64,000 nucleotides of DNA. Source: Planktothrix rubescens CCAP 1459/22. Lineage in GTDB: Bacteria; Cyanobacteriota; Cyanobacteriia; Cyanobacteriales; Microcoleaceae. Positions 1 through 9,544 of the stretch are shown piece after piece; position 1 is the stretch's first letter; each line of letters opens with the position of its first letter. Where the stretch lies: assembly GCA_904830895.1 (NCBI GenBank), contig LR882958.1:2722001-2786000 (forward strand). Reading direction: 5' to 3'. A model generated the notes under the pieces. That model worked only from the letters and a program-made list of their open reading frames with translations, was not told where the DNA came from and ran no database searches. A program made the position numbers and the translations under genes.

Positions 1-10
1 GTACACATAA

Positions 11-352
11 TCAAGAAACCTCTAAAGATGTTAATTCTAACTCTTTTCCCTGAAGAATATCAAGGCTATATTGATGACAATGGGGACATTCATAAATATA
101 ATCGTCCGGCTGAAATTCAACCTGACAATTATGACAATAACAGCGAACAGAAATTGAATCGATTTCAAAAATAGCGGTTTCTGCCATTGTTCCTTTCGCC
201 ACCACATCAAAGGCAAATTCTAACGCCTCTGGGATAACTCCCGATAGAGCCCCTACTTTCATTTTAAGCCAATGAATTTGAGTTGCCCCTTGTTGTTTAG
301 CATGGTTTAAGGCAATCTCTAGGGTTTGTTCCATAATACTAACTTCGTGCAT
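11..352 (-). CDS. hypA: Hydrogenase nickel-incorporation protein HypA
   Basis: HypA is the nickel metallochaperone that works with HypB to load Ni into the large subunit of [NiFe] hydrogenase in the cytoplasm. The 113-residue length is normal for the family. The protein begins MHEVSIM, giving the conserved His2/Glu3 used for Ni binding, and has the structural zinc site as two CxxC pairs (Cys73/Cys76 and Cys89/Cys92). The gene is complete, with its stop close to the left window edge, so further hyp genes may lie outside. A hydrogenase maturation protease gene lies 80 bp upstream on the same strand, consistent with a hydrogenase maturation cluster. Recognition is by family motifs and is secure. 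Confidence 0.95.
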   Translation of the reverse strand: MHEVSIMEQTLEIALNHAKQQGATQIHWLKMKVGALSGVIPEALEFAFDVVAKGTMAETAIFEIDSISVRCYCHNCQVEFQPDDYIYECPHCHQYSLDILQGKELELTSLEVS

Positions 353-432
353 AATTATTTGTAGTAACCTCTTTAGGGTTTTTTTTGAGTCCTGAAGGAC
401 TCACTACGGTTGGTTTTAATTATAACTTATTT

Positions 433-864
433 TTAGGTTTTATTGATAAAAGTTTTAATAATTCTTAAAGCCTCTTGGATGCCTTGTTGAGCTTTTTGCG
501 AAAGGCTTTCAGAGAGTTCAAAATTTTCGCCAGGAATAGCAATTAACCATGATTGGGGTTGCTTTTGATAGAGAAATTGGGTTAAGGATAAAAGCGATCG
601 CGGATTTAAAGAATGTCCCCAATTAAATAAATCTGAGGGTAAAGGTTCTAAGGAGGTAATATTAACCGTCTTCCCTTCTAAACTCGCATCGACAAAAATT
701 ACTGTATCCACTTCAGCCATTTCTGCTGCAACTTCCGGGGTGAGTTGATGCAGAGAAAGCGATCGCACATTCATTAAATTCAACTGTTCCAATTCAGTAA
801 TTACCGCTTGACCAATCCCATCATCCCCTCGAATGGGGTTCCCATATCCCACAATTAAAATCAT
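433..864 (-). CDS. Hydrogenase maturation protease (HycI/HupD/HoxW family)
   Basis: Endopeptidase that trims the C-terminus of the [NiFe] hydrogenase large subunit after nickel insertion. The N-terminus MILIVGYGNPIRGDDG is the family signature, with the metal-binding acidic residue in GDDG, a second one in FVDAS and a histidine in the WGHSLNP segment. The reading frame extends 15 codons upstream to an ATG at 909, but the conserved family N-terminus begins at the ATG at 864, so that start is preferred; neither has a clear ribosome-binding site. It lies upstream of hypA on the same strand. Whether it serves the bidirectional (HoxW) or uptake (HupW) enzyme cannot be decided here, so no symbol is given. 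Confidence 0.9.
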   Translation of the reverse strand: MILIVGYGNPIRGDDGIGQAVITELEQLNLMNVRSLSLHQLTPEVAAEMAEVDTVIFVDASLEGKTVNITSLEPLPSDLFNWGHSLNPRSLLSLTQFLYQKQPQSWLIAIPGENFELSESLSQKAQQGIQEALRIIKTFINKT

Positions 865-1079
865 ATTATTTTCTATAGTTAGTATTGGGAAATAATCAAA
901 ATTAATCACTTTAAATTTAGAAGTTTTTAACCTTTATTTGAATCATAGTAAGTGTTTAATTTTATTCAATTACTTTCGGGTTAAGCTGTACTCTCATTAA
1001 ATGGGATAATTCTTAATTTCTTACACCTGACTTAACCCAATTGTTGAGAGTAACAGCCTATTTCCTATTCCCTCCGGGA

Positions 1080-1550
1080 TCACATTTTACTAATAATTCG
1101 TTGGACGATTTCGACTCCGGTAATAGCTTGCCAAGCAAACAGTCCCAGGATGATAGTATTCAGGGTAATATGACTATATCTCGCCCAATTAACTCCTTTT
1201 TGCATATAGGGAGTTAAGGAAGCAGAAATCGCAATCATTCCGGTCATTCCCAGTCCCGCCAATAAGTGGGGGCCAACAAACAGTTTCCCGTTGTTAATAT
1301 AAGTCACACCCATGCCACCAATACTTCCTAACACCATTAAAGCCAGCAAAACTGAGCCAATTTGGTGATGTTTAATATTGAATTTTCCCTTAATTAACTC
1401 TTTTTTGGTGTCTCCGTCCGCTTCCCGGGTACGACGAATTTGTACCCCCAAATACATCGCATAAATAGATAATCCTAACAAAATCCACATCAACACCGGA
1501 TGAAAAAAATTCAGCCAAGGTTTAATCGAGACTAGAATCGGCGAATCCAT
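1080..1550 (-). CDS. DUF4079-type membrane protein
   Basis: A 156-residue integral membrane protein with about four hydrophobic segments (roughly residues 15-35, 62-84, 92-110 and 128-148) and several histidines at or near helix ends, a cytochrome b561-like layout. It matches my recollection of the DUF4079 family of cyanobacteria and plastid-bearing organisms, whose function is unknown. It is monocistronic here, between the hydrogenase maturation genes and the divergent uvrB. Heme binding is only a possibility suggested by the histidines. Confidence 0.75.
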   Translation of the reverse strand: MDSPILVSIKPWLNFFHPVLMWILLGLSIYAMYLGVQIRRTREADGDTKKELIKGKFNIKHHQIGSVLLALMVLGSIGGMGVTYINNGKLFVGPHLLAGLGMTGMIAISASLTPYMQKGVNWARYSHITLNTIILGLFAWQAITGVEIVQRIISKM

Positions 1551-1664
1551 AATGTCCTCTCAGCAAGCCACAAAACTTAATAAAAATTAGCATACACCAG
1601 TTAACAGTCGCCCGTCTATGATATCCTGCTGCTATTCTAGTTGAATCCTTAATCAAGTTTGGCA

Positions 1665-3662
1665 ATGAAACCCTTTAAACTTCATGCCCCCTTTCAACCC
1701 CAGGGAGACCAGCCCCAGGCGATCGCCCAACTTACCGATAATATTCAAAACGGGCAACCCTTCAGCACCCTATTGGGGGCAACGGGAACCGGAAAAACCT
1801 TTACCATCGCCTCGGTAATCGAAAAAATCGGACGTCCGACCCTAGTTTTAGCCCATAACAAAACCCTCGCCGCCCAATTATGTAACGAATTTCGGTCATT
1901 TTTTCCTGAGAATGCTGTCGAATATTTTATCAGTTATTACGACTATTATCAACCGGAAGCCTATCTTCCTGTTACAGATACTTATATTGAAAAAACCTCA
2001 TCAATTAATGAAGAAATTGATATGCTACGCCATTCCGCTACCCGCTCATTATTTGAACGGCGAGATGTGATTGTTGTCGCTTCCATTAGTTGCATTTACG
2101 GGTTAGGAATGCCAGCCGAATATTTAAAAGCTGCTATTTCTTTGCAGGTGGGAGAAGAAGTTGATCAACGGGAATTATTACGGGAATTAGTATCGGTACA
2201 ATATACCCGCAATGATGTTGAGTTAACTAGGGGAAGGTTTCGGGTGAAAGGAGATGTTTTAGAAATTGGCCCCGCTTATGAAGATCGAATTATTAGAGTG
2301 GAATTTTTTGGGGATGAAATTGAAGCAATTCGTTATACAGACCCGGTGACGGGGGAAGTTTTGCAAAGTTTAGACTGTTTAAATATTTATCCCGCCCGAC
2401 ATTTTGTTACTCCAGAAGACCGTTTAGAAACAGCTTGTGATGACATAGAGCAGGAATTAAAACAACAGGTAACAGCACTAGAAAGTCAAAGTAAACTATT
2501 AGAAGCACAACGGTTATCCCAACGCACCCGTTATGATTTGGAAATGTTGCGGGAGGTGGGATATTGTAATGGGGTGGAAAACTATTCTCGTCAGTTAGCT
2601 GGTAGACAAGCGGGAGAACCTCCAGAATGTTTAATTAATTATTTTCCCAATGATTGGTTATTAGTTGTGGATGAATCTCATGTCAGTGTGCCTCAAATTC
2701 GGGGAATGTATAATGGCGATCAAGCGCGGAAAAAAGTCTTAATTGATCATGGATTTCGTTTACCTAGTGCGGCGGATAATCGTCCGTTAAAAGCGGAAGA
2801 ATTTTGGCAAACAGTGAATCAGTGTATTTTTGTTTCCGCGACGCCGGGAGATTGGGAAATTGAGCAATCTCAAGGTCAAGTGGTGGAACAAATTATCCGT
2901 CCGACGGGAGTAATTGACCCAGAAGTTTTTGTCCGTCCCACTTCAGGACAGGTGGATGATTTATATGGGGAAATTCAAGAACGAGTTATCAGAGATGAGC
3001 GGGTTTTGATTACGACCTTAACCAAAAGAATGGCGGAAGATTTAACCGAATATTTGCAAGAAAGGGGAGTTAAGGTTAGATATCTGCATTCAGAAATCCA
3101 GTCTATTCAAAGGATAGAGATTATTCAAGGATTACAAAATCGAGAGTTTGATGTCTTAATTGGGGTGAATTTATTACGGGAAGGCTTGGATTTACCCCAG
3201 GTGTCTTTGGTGGCTATTTTAGATGCAGATAAAGAGGGGTTTTTGCGATCGCATCGCTCACTAATTCAAACTATCGGACGAGCAGCGCGGAATATCCGAG
3301 GACAGGCGATTTTATATGGGGATAATTTAACCAAAAGTATGATTAAGGCAATTGATGAAACTAACCGACGGCGGGAGATTCAACGGAAATACAATCAAAA
3401 ACATGGGATTATTCCCCAACAAATTATTAAAAAATATAGTAATTCTATTTTAGAATTTTTGGATGTATCTCGACGGTTAAATGCTCAAACCACAGCGAAA
3501 CAGATAGAAACCTTTGAGGAGTTTCCCTTGGAAAGTATTCCCGATTTAATCATCCAATTAGAAACTCAAATGAAGACGGCGGCGAAACAGTTGGAATTTG
3601 AAGAAGCAGCTAAGTTGCGAGATCGGATTAAACAGTTACGCGATAAATTGCTTGGACATTAG
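1665..3662 (+). CDS. uvrB: UvrABC system protein B (excinuclease helicase subunit)
   Basis: UvrB is the damage-verifying helicase-like subunit of bacterial nucleotide excision repair, loaded by UvrA and recruiting UvrC. Visible features are Walker A GATGTGKT near residue 40, the beta-hairpin segment [12 protein letters not shown] used for damage probing, the helicase motif [10 protein letters not shown], the C-terminal helicase motif QTIGRAARN, and a C-terminal UVR domain ([17 protein letters not shown]) that contacts UvrC. The length of 665 residues is normal. A TTG two codons upstream (1659) is in frame, but the ATG at 1665 gives [10 protein letters not shown], close to the usual N-terminus. 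Monocistronic and divergent from the DUF4079 gene. Confidence 0.97.
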   Translation: MKPFKLHAPFQPQGDQPQAIAQLTDNIQNGQPFSTLLGATGTGKTFTIASVIEKIGRPTLVLAHNKTLAAQLCNEFRSFFPENAVEYFISYYDYYQPEAYLPVTDTYIEKTSSINEEIDMLRHSATRSLFERRDVIVVASISCIYGLGMPAEYLKAAISLQVGEEVDQRELLRELVSVQYTRNDVELTRGRFRVKGDVLEIGPAYEDRIIRVEFFGDEIEAIRYTDPVTGEVLQSLDCLNIYPARHFVTPEDRLETACDDIEQELKQQVTALESQSKLLEAQRLSQRTRYDLEMLREVGYCNGVENYSRQLAGRQAGEPPECLINYFPNDWLLVVDESHVSVPQIRGMYNGDQARKKVLIDHGFRLPSAADNRPLKAEEFWQTVNQCIFVSATPGDWEIEQSQGQVVEQIIRPTGVIDPEVFVRPTSGQVDDLYGEIQERVIRDERVLITTLTKRMAEDLTEYLQERGVKVRYLHSEIQSIQRIEIIQGLQNREFDVLIGVNLLREGLDLPQVSLVAILDADKEGFLRSHRSLIQTIGRAARNIRGQAILYGDNLTKSMIKAIDETNRRREIQRKYNQKHGIIPQQIIKKYSNSILEFLDVSRRLNAQTTAKQIETFEEFPLESIPDLIIQLETQMKTAAKQLEFEEAAKLRDRIKQLRDKLLGH

Positions 3663-4068
3663 GGTTTTAAAAAACCACAAAGACACTAAGACACGAAGAA
3701 GGAGAAGGGGAAACTCCATTTTTGGAGTCTGTTGCACAAAATGTGCTTTTTGTCAAGATACCTATTTTGAGCTTGTGGTTTTTAGCCTAAAATTGGTGCA
3801 TCATCTTTCCTTAATTGTGTCAGGAAATCAAGATATTTGACGATAGAATAGGAGTCCTAGCTTCTGTTTTAGGCTTTAGACACAGTAAACCCTTGAGAGG
3901 TATTTCCTTAACTATACCAGAACCCCCATGATTCCGTCAACTATTTGAGAGTAATTTTCAATAAAATATCAAGATTCCCTGATAATCCTTTAAAAAACAA
4001 AACATTTTTGCAAAAAACATCAGTAAAACTTATCAAAACCCCGTTGTTGCGCTTAAGCGCAATCTTCT
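3663..4068. other. Gene-poor stretch with two interspersed repeats
   Basis: About 400 bases without a convincing gene. It holds a CACAAAGACACTAAGACACG-type interspersed repeat just after uvrB (about 3668-3704), related to the sequence that caps bioF near 6030, and the palindrome TTGCGCTTAAGCGCAA at 4047-4062. An 80-codon frame crossing the end of uvrB is mostly built from this repeat and is not credible as a gene. Confidence 0.6.
4047..4062. repeat. Interspersed palindrome TTGCGCTTAAGCGCAA (copy 1)
   Basis: Perfect 16-base palindrome immediately 3' of the DUF29-like gene, so it could form a hairpin at the end of that transcript. Related copies occur at 18169-18183, 41789-41808 and 62041-62054. 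Confidence 0.7.
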
Positions 4069-4584
4069 CTAATTCCCTGTCCCCCAAGCTATTCCCCCTG
4101 GTAATTGAATTAACGCCTGGTTAACAATATTTGGTAACTCCTTTTTAGAAAAACGATAGGTTAAATTAATTAAACTATCACCCACTGAAATCACAGCCTC
4201 CCTATCGACCATTTCCGATAACTGAAAGGGGGTACAATTTCCCTGGAAAACCTCTACGGAAGCATCACTAATTGCTGATTCTAAAGCATCTTCCATCAAA
4301 GATTGCCATTCATTCTGCTTGATATAAGTAGATATTCTATTGTCTTGCAAATTCAATCTTTTAATTTCAACTAAAGCTCCGCGAATAGATGCCGCCCAAG
4401 AATTTGTTAATCGCTGTTCTAATTGATTTTTAACTAAGTGAATCAACATTCTGACTAACTGTGATTCAATGGCATCAATTTTAGCCTGTCTGCTCATGCC
4501 ATCCAATTGTTCAACAAGGGTTAACGCATCCTGATATCGTCCTTCTAAAAGACTTGCTTTTAAATCTGCTAATTCCTGAATCAT
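4069..4584 (-). CDS. DUF29-like protein
   Basis: A 171-residue soluble, largely helical protein. The segment from about residue 36 (IDAIESQLVRMLIHLVKNQL) through SWAASIRGALVEIKRL resembles the core of DUF29, a family abundant in cyanobacteria whose function is unknown. No catalytic motif is visible. It lies 15 bp downstream of the SLH lipoprotein gene on the same strand and may be co-transcribed with it. The DUF29 assignment is by resemblance only. Confidence 0.55.
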   Translation of the reverse strand: MIQELADLKASLLEGRYQDALTLVEQLDGMSRQAKIDAIESQLVRMLIHLVKNQLEQRLTNSWAASIRGALVEIKRLNLQDNRISTYIKQNEWQSLMEDALESAISDASVEVFQGNCTPFQLSEMVDREAVISVGDSLINLTYRFSKKELPNIVNQALIQLPGGIAWGTGN

Positions 4585-4599
4585 CAGCTTTTCCTCCCC

Positions 4600-5856
4600 T
4601 TAATTTGGTGTTGGATTTGGATTAGGATTAGGGTTATTTAATACTTCATTAGCCGAAATTCCTTCCCCTTGAAATCCAAAATACCAAAGGGTAGCTGCGG
4701 CTTGTGCGCGAGTCACAGTTTTTTTCGGTTGGAATAAAGTTGTATACCCAAAAACCCGACGAATATTAGAATTATCCGCATTATTATAGTCTTCTAAAAT
4801 AGCAGGTAAAGCCCCAGGATCAATTTTAGAGGTATCTTTAAAACCCCATCTTTCTTTAACTGCATCAATATTAGCTTTTGGTAAAGACTGTCGAGTATCT
4901 AAGGGAACTTTCCAGGCAATTAAATCCTCCCGGGTTAAGGGAGAATCTGGACGAAATTTTGTTATTGTATTATCTCCAGATAACGGACTTGAAATTAAAC
5001 CAGCTTCTGCTAATCCTTGAATTTCAGCAAAATTCGGATGGGTTTTGGGAACATCTGTAAAAATTGGTTGATTATTTTCCGTGGCTAACCGAATTTTTTT
5101 GGCTGGGTTCTCGGCATATAATTTATTATTCACTTCCACCAGCCAACGGGCGTATTGACTGCGAGTAATCGTACCATTTGGGTCGGGTAAAATTCCGGTT
5201 TCTTGGGAATTGGGGGCTTTAAAAATACCCAATTTTGCGATATCAGCAATAAAGGAAGTTAACTCCTGAGAAATAGCATTATTTTCTGGTGTTTCGGGAT
5301 TAGGACTTACGGTAGGTTTAGGCGTAGGAGATGGAGATATTACCGCAGCAACCGGAATGGGTTGATAACGAATTTGAAAATAGGTTTTTCCGTCTGGTTT
5401 AGGATTAGATTGTTGAGCAATAGTAACTTTTAAATTATCTTTCTGAGCATTCAGATTATTGCTATTTTCATTATCTGAATTATTGATAATTTTCCAGCTT
5501 TTTGTTTCTAATTCTTTTTTATAGAAACTCTGAACAGCATTACTCGGATCACCCGTTTCCCAGAGGGTAATGACAGCCGTTTTATCGGTGGTTGAAGGCA
5601 TAACCTCTCGTAAACTGGCATTAGGATAGGGCGGAATTTCTGAGGGAAAATCAGCCGGAAGTTCAACCGCAGGAAGTATGGGTTCAGGGGTTTGAGTGGG
5701 TGTTATTATTGGTTCAGGCGGAGGGGCATTGGTTTCCAACTGAGGATCGGCTTTTAGAGAATTTCCGATAGCTTCCCCCGTGGGACTATTCGCACAGGAT
5801 GATAGAGTGGCAATTAAACTAACTGTTAAACCCGTAAATAGAAGAATGTTTTTCAT
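4600..5856 (-). CDS. SLH-domain lipoprotein
   Basis: A 418-residue exported protein. Residues 1-21 form a lipoprotein signal with lipobox LSSC (Cys21). The next part has a Pro/Thr-rich linker and a 90-residue globular segment (about 72-170). The C-terminal half contains SLH-like repeats (for example ITRSQYARWLVEVNN, FTDVPKTHPNFAEIQGLAEAG, VTRAQAAATLWYFGF), which in cyanobacteria often bind cell-wall polymers. The tail is a run of Pro-Asn. The predicted location is the periplasm, lipid-anchored. Role unknown, plausibly envelope organisation. Confidence 0.85.
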   Translation of the reverse strand: MKNILLFTGLTVSLIATLSSCANSPTGEAIGNSLKADPQLETNAPPPEPIITPTQTPEPILPAVELPADFPSEIPPYPNASLREVMPSTTDKTAVITLWETGDPSNAVQSFYKKELETKSWKIINNSDNENSNNLNAQKDNLKVTIAQQSNPKPDGKTYFQIRYQPIPVAAVISPSPTPKPTVSPNPETPENNAISQELTSFIADIAKLGIFKAPNSQETGILPDPNGTITRSQYARWLVEVNNKLYAENPAKKIRLATENNQPIFTDVPKTHPNFAEIQGLAEAGLISSPLSGDNTITKFRPDSPLTREDLIAWKVPLDTRQSLPKANIDAVKERWGFKDTSKIDPGALPAILEDYNNADNSNIRRVFGYTTLFQPKKTVTRAQAAATLWYFGFQGEGISANEVLNNPNPNPNPTPN

Positions 5857-5877
5857 TGATATAGAAAATGGGTAATT

Positions 5878-5963
5878 GGGATCACGGATTTAAGAGGATT
5901 TCACGGATTTCACGGATTTTAATTTGTGTTAATGTGCGTAATTCTCTTAAATCATTGATGGGG
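5878..5963. repeat. About 85-bp interspersed repeat (copy A)
   Basis: A stretch beginning GGGATCACGGATTTAAGAGG that is nearly identical, in inverted orientation, to 23191-23275. Both copies lie in intergenic DNA, here between bioF and the SLH lipoprotein gene. It can partly fold on itself because ATTTAAG and CTTAAAT occur at opposite ends. Confidence 0.8.
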
Positions 5964-6026
5964 AATGGGGGGGTAATAAAAAGTAATTTGACTTGATAAA
6001 CAAGATTAAGGTTTAATATTCCTTTA

Positions 6027-6065
6027 TTATACCTCTTGGTGTCTTTGTGCCTTGGTGTTTCCTTC
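6027..6065. repeat. Dispersed CACAAAGACAC-type repeat forming the bioF 3' end
   Basis: Read on the minus strand this stretch contains AAGGCACAAAGACACCAAG, of the same kind as the repeat just after uvrB (about 3668-3704). It supplies the final codons and stop of bioF. Confidence 0.6.
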
Positions 6066-7238
6066 AAAAATTATATCGGTTAAAACTTGAACCAATGTTT
6101 GCAACTGCATGGGGGTGTGAGTTGCCATTAAGGAAATCCGAATCCGACTGGTATTGACAGTTGGGGGACGAATCGCGGCGGCAAAAATTCCTTGTTCTTT
6201 GAGTTGATGTTTTAGGGTTAATACCGTGGCTGCATCTTTAATCGGAATACAAAAAATCGGTGAAAGGGAGTGGGAAATCTGTAAGTTAGATATTTTTTTC
6301 TGATCTTGAAATAGGGTTTCTAAGGTTTTCACATTTTGCCATAACTGTTCCCGGCGTTGGGGTTCGGTTTGGACAATATTAATCGCTGCTAAGGCGGCGG
6401 CGGTGTCCGCAGGACTTAATCCAGTCGTATAAATCCAACTAGAAGCGCGATTTCTTAAAAAGTCAATTAATTCCGCCGAACCTGCTACATAACCCCCCAA
6501 ACTTCCCAGGGCTTTACTAAGAGTTCCCATCTGAATTAAAGGCTCTCCCGTACAGTTAAAATGGTCTACACATCCGGCGCCATTTTTACCAAAAACTCCT
6601 GTACCATGGGCTTCATCTACTAATACCATACAGGAAAATTCTTCCCCTAAATCGAGTAAATCATGTAGGGGACATAAATCCCCATCCATGCTAAATACAC
6701 TATCGGTAATAATCAGTGCTTTGCGGTGGGGAAGACGATGTTCTTCTAATATTTTTCTCAAATGTTCTGGGTGATTGTGTTGATATTCTAACACCGTCGC
6801 CCCACTCATTTTCGCCCCATTTTTAAGGCTAGAATGATTATATTCATCGGATAAAATCAAATCCCGTTGTCCGACTAAAGCCGCAATTGTGCCAATATTA
6901 GCTAAATAACCGGAACTAAAAACCAAAGCATCTTCAGTTTGTTTAAAAGCAGCGATCGCTAATTCCAAATCTCGATGGAGTTGGCGATGTCCAGTTAATA
7001 ATCGAGAACCTGTTACTCCGGTACCGAATTGTTGGGTAGCTGCGATCGCTGCATCAATTAATCGTTGATCTCCGGTCAATCCCAAATAATCATTACTGGC
7101 AAAATTAATTAAGGATTTACCCTCTATCATCAGAGTAGATCCGGGTTGACTTTCGACAGTTTGAACTGAACGATACCAGTCCGCTTTATGAATCGTATGG
7201 AGTGCTTTTTCAATCCAAGCATAAGCATCATTGATCAT
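6027..7238 (-). CDS. bioF: 8-amino-7-oxononanoate synthase
   Basis: PLP enzyme of the alpha-oxoamine synthase family that condenses pimeloyl-thioester and alanine in biotin synthesis. Signatures are [11 protein letters not shown], the [10 protein letters not shown] motif and the PLP lysine in [13 protein letters not shown]. The frame opens upstream at 7286, but the ATG at 7238 ([14 protein letters not shown]) gives the usual N-terminus and a short 11-bp overlap with the upstream small gene, suggesting translational coupling. The last 9-10 codons ([10 protein letters not shown]) and the stop come from a dispersed CACAAAGACACC-type repeat, so the native C-terminus has probably been replaced or slightly extended. 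Catalytic regions are intact. Confidence 0.93.
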   Translation of the reverse strand: MINDAYAWIEKALHTIHKADWYRSVQTVESQPGSTLMIEGKSLINFASNDYLGLTGDQRLIDAAIAATQQFGTGVTGSRLLTGHRQLHRDLELAIAAFKQTEDALVFSSGYLANIGTIAALVGQRDLILSDEYNHSSLKNGAKMSGATVLEYQHNHPEHLRKILEEHRLPHRKALIITDSVFSMDGDLCPLHDLLDLGEEFSCMVLVDEAHGTGVFGKNGAGCVDHFNCTGEPLIQMGTLSKALGSLGGYVAGSAELIDFLRNRASSWIYTTGLSPADTAAALAAINIVQTEPQRREQLWQNVKTLETLFQDQKKISNLQISHSLSPIFCIPIKDAATVLTLKHQLKEQGIFAAAIRPPTVNTSRIRISLMATHTPMQLQTLVQVLTDIIFEGNTKAQRHQEV

Positions 7239-7458
7239 GTTGAATATCATCAGGATAGGGTTGACTAATTTCGGCACTTTTGCCACGAACTGGGGGTAAT
7301 TTATCCACTAAACCCAGATCAAAAGCAATATCGGGTAACTCTCCAGCAATATAATGTCCGGGTTCAAAAATGCGACTGGGAGTAAAACAGATTTGTCTCA
7401 ATTCGACCGTTTCTGTTTGTTCAAACATTCCTCTAAATAGTTTACGTTCTAGTCCCAT
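7228..7458 (-). CDS. Small conserved-looking protein upstream of bioF
   Basis: A 76-residue soluble protein starting [21 protein letters not shown] do not recognise a named family. Support for it being real: a good start, no repeats, a sensible amino-acid composition, and an 11-bp overlap with the preferred bioF start in the arrangement typical of coupled genes. The pairing suggests a role linked to biotin synthesis or simple co-expression; this is inference. Confidence 0.65.
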   Translation of the reverse strand: MGLERKLFRGMFEQTETVELRQICFTPSRIFEPGHYIAGELPDIAFDLGLVDKLPPVRGKSAEISQPYPDDIQHDQ

Positions 7459-7522
7459 GATTAAATTCCCTTTATTTTAGCAAAATTAGATTAAACCTTT
7501 TCAATCATAACCGCAAAATCAA

Positions 7523-8368
7523 TTAATTATCAAGATCCGTGGAATTTTCCAGAGGTTGATCAATATTTTTACCACAATGGGGACAAATTTTAGGATAAAG
7601 GGTTTGATTAGCTTGTTTATTCCGAGCAATAACTTCAGTAAAACCCGATGCAATAATCCCCGCAGGTAAGGCAATAAGTCCAATTCCTAATAACGCTAAA
7701 ATACCCCCTAATAATCTTCCCAGGGGAGTAATAGGATAAACATCTCCATAACCCACCGTTGTTAAGGTAATTACCGCCCACCACATTGACGCCGGAATAT
7801 GGGGAAATTTATCCGGTTGTGCTTCATGTTCGGCAAAATAAATTAAATTCCCCGAAAATATCAACAAAAAAAATACCACATTTAATGTTAAGACTAATTC
7901 CTTTTTTCGCAGATAAATTACTTGATTTAAAATTTGAGTTACCTGGGAATAACGACCTAATTTTAAAATTTGTAAAAAGCGAGTCAATTGCAAGAGTTTC
8001 ATCTCTTGAAAATTGCCAGGATCAAAATAAAAATAGAAGGGTAAAAAAGCAATTAAATCAATAATTGCTAGGGGAGTTAACATATATTTTAGCCTTCCCC
8101 AAACCGGATGACTATATTTTTTAAGGATCGTACATGACCAAACCCTTAATATATATTCTAAGGTAAAAACTCCCAAGGAAAACTGATTAAATGAGTTTAA
8201 AATCGTTTTATAAATTTTAAACATTTCATCTATCGATTCAATGCAAACCACCAGAGTATTTAAAGTAATTAAAAAGATTAAAAAATATTTAAAAAATCGA
8301 CCTAACGGGTGTAGGTGTTCCTTCGTCTCTAAAAGCAGAAACACACGATGCTTCAATTTTTCAACCAT
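7523..8368 (-). CDS. Voltage-gated-type potassium channel (6 TM)
   Basis: Ion-transport-family channel with segments S1-S6 in the inner membrane. The selectivity filter TTVGYGD lies in the P-loop before S6 (ALLGIGLIALPAGIIASG), and the S4-like helix has spaced basic residues (TRFLQILKLGRYSQ). A C-terminal tail carries CPHCGK, a possible partial zinc knuckle. An in-frame ATG at 8416 would add 16 residues but would leave only 3 bp to the divergent trpS start; the ATG at 8368 is preferred because it leaves room for promoters. K+ selectivity is inferred from the filter, and voltage sensing from S4. Confidence 0.88.
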   Translation of the reverse strand: MVEKLKHRVFLLLETKEHLHPLGRFFKYFLIFLITLNTLVVCIESIDEMFKIYKTILNSFNQFSLGVFTLEYILRVWSCTILKKYSHPVWGRLKYMLTPLAIIDLIAFLPFYFYFDPGNFQEMKLLQLTRFLQILKLGRYSQVTQILNQVIYLRKKELVLTLNVVFFLLIFSGNLIYFAEHEAQPDKFPHIPASMWWAVITLTTVGYGDVYPITPLGRLLGGILALLGIGLIALPAGIIASGFTEVIARNKQANQTLYPKICPHCGKNIDQPLENSTDLDN

Positions 8369-8419
8369 ATTATCCCATTCGTGCCAAGATAGAGTATTAA
8401 GTTCAGTTAATATCATCTT

Positions 8420-9424
8420 ATGGGTAAACAGCGAGTTCTATCTGGAGTACAACCGACCGGAAACCTACATTTGGGGAACTACCTGGGTGCAATTCGCAAC
8501 TGGGTAGACCATCAAGCGCAATACGATAACTTCTTCTGTGTCGTTGATTTACACGCCATTACCGTCCCCCATAATCCTGCGACCTTAGCAACCGATACCT
8601 ACACCATTGCGGCTCTTTATTTAGCCTGTGGCATTGATTTAGAATATTCTACAATTTTTGTTCAGTCCCATATTTCCGCCCATACTGAACTCACCTGGCT
8701 ACTGAATTGTATTACCCCAATGAATTGGCTAGAAGACATGATTCAGTTCAAGGAAAAAGCAATTAAACAAGGGGAAAATGTGAGTGTGGGTTTACTCGAT
8801 TATCCCGTATTAATGGCGGCGGATATTTTACTCTATAATGCGGATAAAGTCCCCGTTGGGGAAGATCAAAAACAACATCTGGAATTAACCAGAGATTTAG
8901 CAGTCAGGTTTAATCATTTATTTGGAAAAGGAAAAACCCTATTAAAATTACCTGATCCTTTAATTCGTCCCGAAGGTGCGCGGGTAATGAGTCTCAGCGA
9001 TGGTACTCGCAAAATGTCAAAATCCGATCCCTCAGAATTAAGTCGGATTAATTTATTAGATGATCCTGATACGATTACTAAAAAAATTAAACGCTGTAAA
9101 ACCGATGCAGTTCGCGGTTTAACCTTTGATGATCCAGACCGTCCAGAATGTCATAATCTATTAATGCTCTATGGAATTTTAGCGGGTAAAACCAAAGCAG
9201 AAGTCGCAGCAGAAGCTGAGGATATGGGATGGGGTCAATTTAAACCTTTATTCACAGAAACTCTGATTGAAAGCCTGAAACCCATCCAAGCAAAATATAA
9301 AGCGGTGATGGATGATAGAAGCTATTTAGAATCGGTGTTAAAAAACGGTCGAGAAAAAGCCGAAGTGGTAGCTAACCAAACCCTAATTCGCGTTAAGGAA
9401 GCCATGGGATATTCCCTACCTTGA
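8420..9424 (+). CDS. trpS: Tryptophanyl-tRNA synthetase
   Basis: Class I aminoacyl-tRNA synthetase charging tRNA-Trp in the cytoplasm. It has the HIGH-equivalent GNLHLGNYLG near residue 15, the KMSKS loop RKMSKSDPSE near residue 195, and the length (334) typical of bacterial TrpS. It is divergent from the K+ channel gene, with the two reading frames nearly abutting. A hairpin-capable inverted repeat (TGATCAATT/AATTGATCA) lies just after the stop. Confidence 0.97.
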   Translation: MGKQRVLSGVQPTGNLHLGNYLGAIRNWVDHQAQYDNFFCVVDLHAITVPHNPATLATDTYTIAALYLACGIDLEYSTIFVQSHISAHTELTWLLNCITPMNWLEDMIQFKEKAIKQGENVSVGLLDYPVLMAADILLYNADKVPVGEDQKQHLELTRDLAVRFNHLFGKGKTLLKLPDPLIRPEGARVMSLSDGTRKMSKSDPSELSRINLLDDPDTITKKIKRCKTDAVRGLTFDDPDRPECHNLLMLYGILAGKTKAEVAAEAEDMGWGQFKPLFTETLIESLKPIQAKYKAVMDDRSYLESVLKNGREKAEVVANQTLIRVKEAMGYSLP

Positions 9425-9436
9425 TAAGTTTAATCA

Positions 9437-9456
9437 TGATCAATTAAAATTGATCA
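9437..9456. terminator. Possible hairpin after trpS
   Basis: Inverted repeat TGATCAATT/AATTGATCA with a two-base spacer, 13 bp past the trpS stop. There is no T-run, so an intrinsic terminator is not certain; it may only protect the 3' end. Confidence 0.35.
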
Positions 9457-9544
9457 GCATGATCTTACTATCGGATTCAGGAACTTTCAACCCGGCTACA
9501 AATTCTAAACATTAACCTTTGAAAAACCACCTTAAACTTTAAGA

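Noticed and set aside
3598..3840. 80-codon plus-strand frame crossing the uvrB end
   Set aside because: It overlaps the uvrB end and is mostly made from an interspersed repeat; no start signal or protein-like pattern.
5882..6067. 61-codon minus-strand frame between bioF and the SLH lipoprotein
   Set aside because: Composed of two interspersed repeats.
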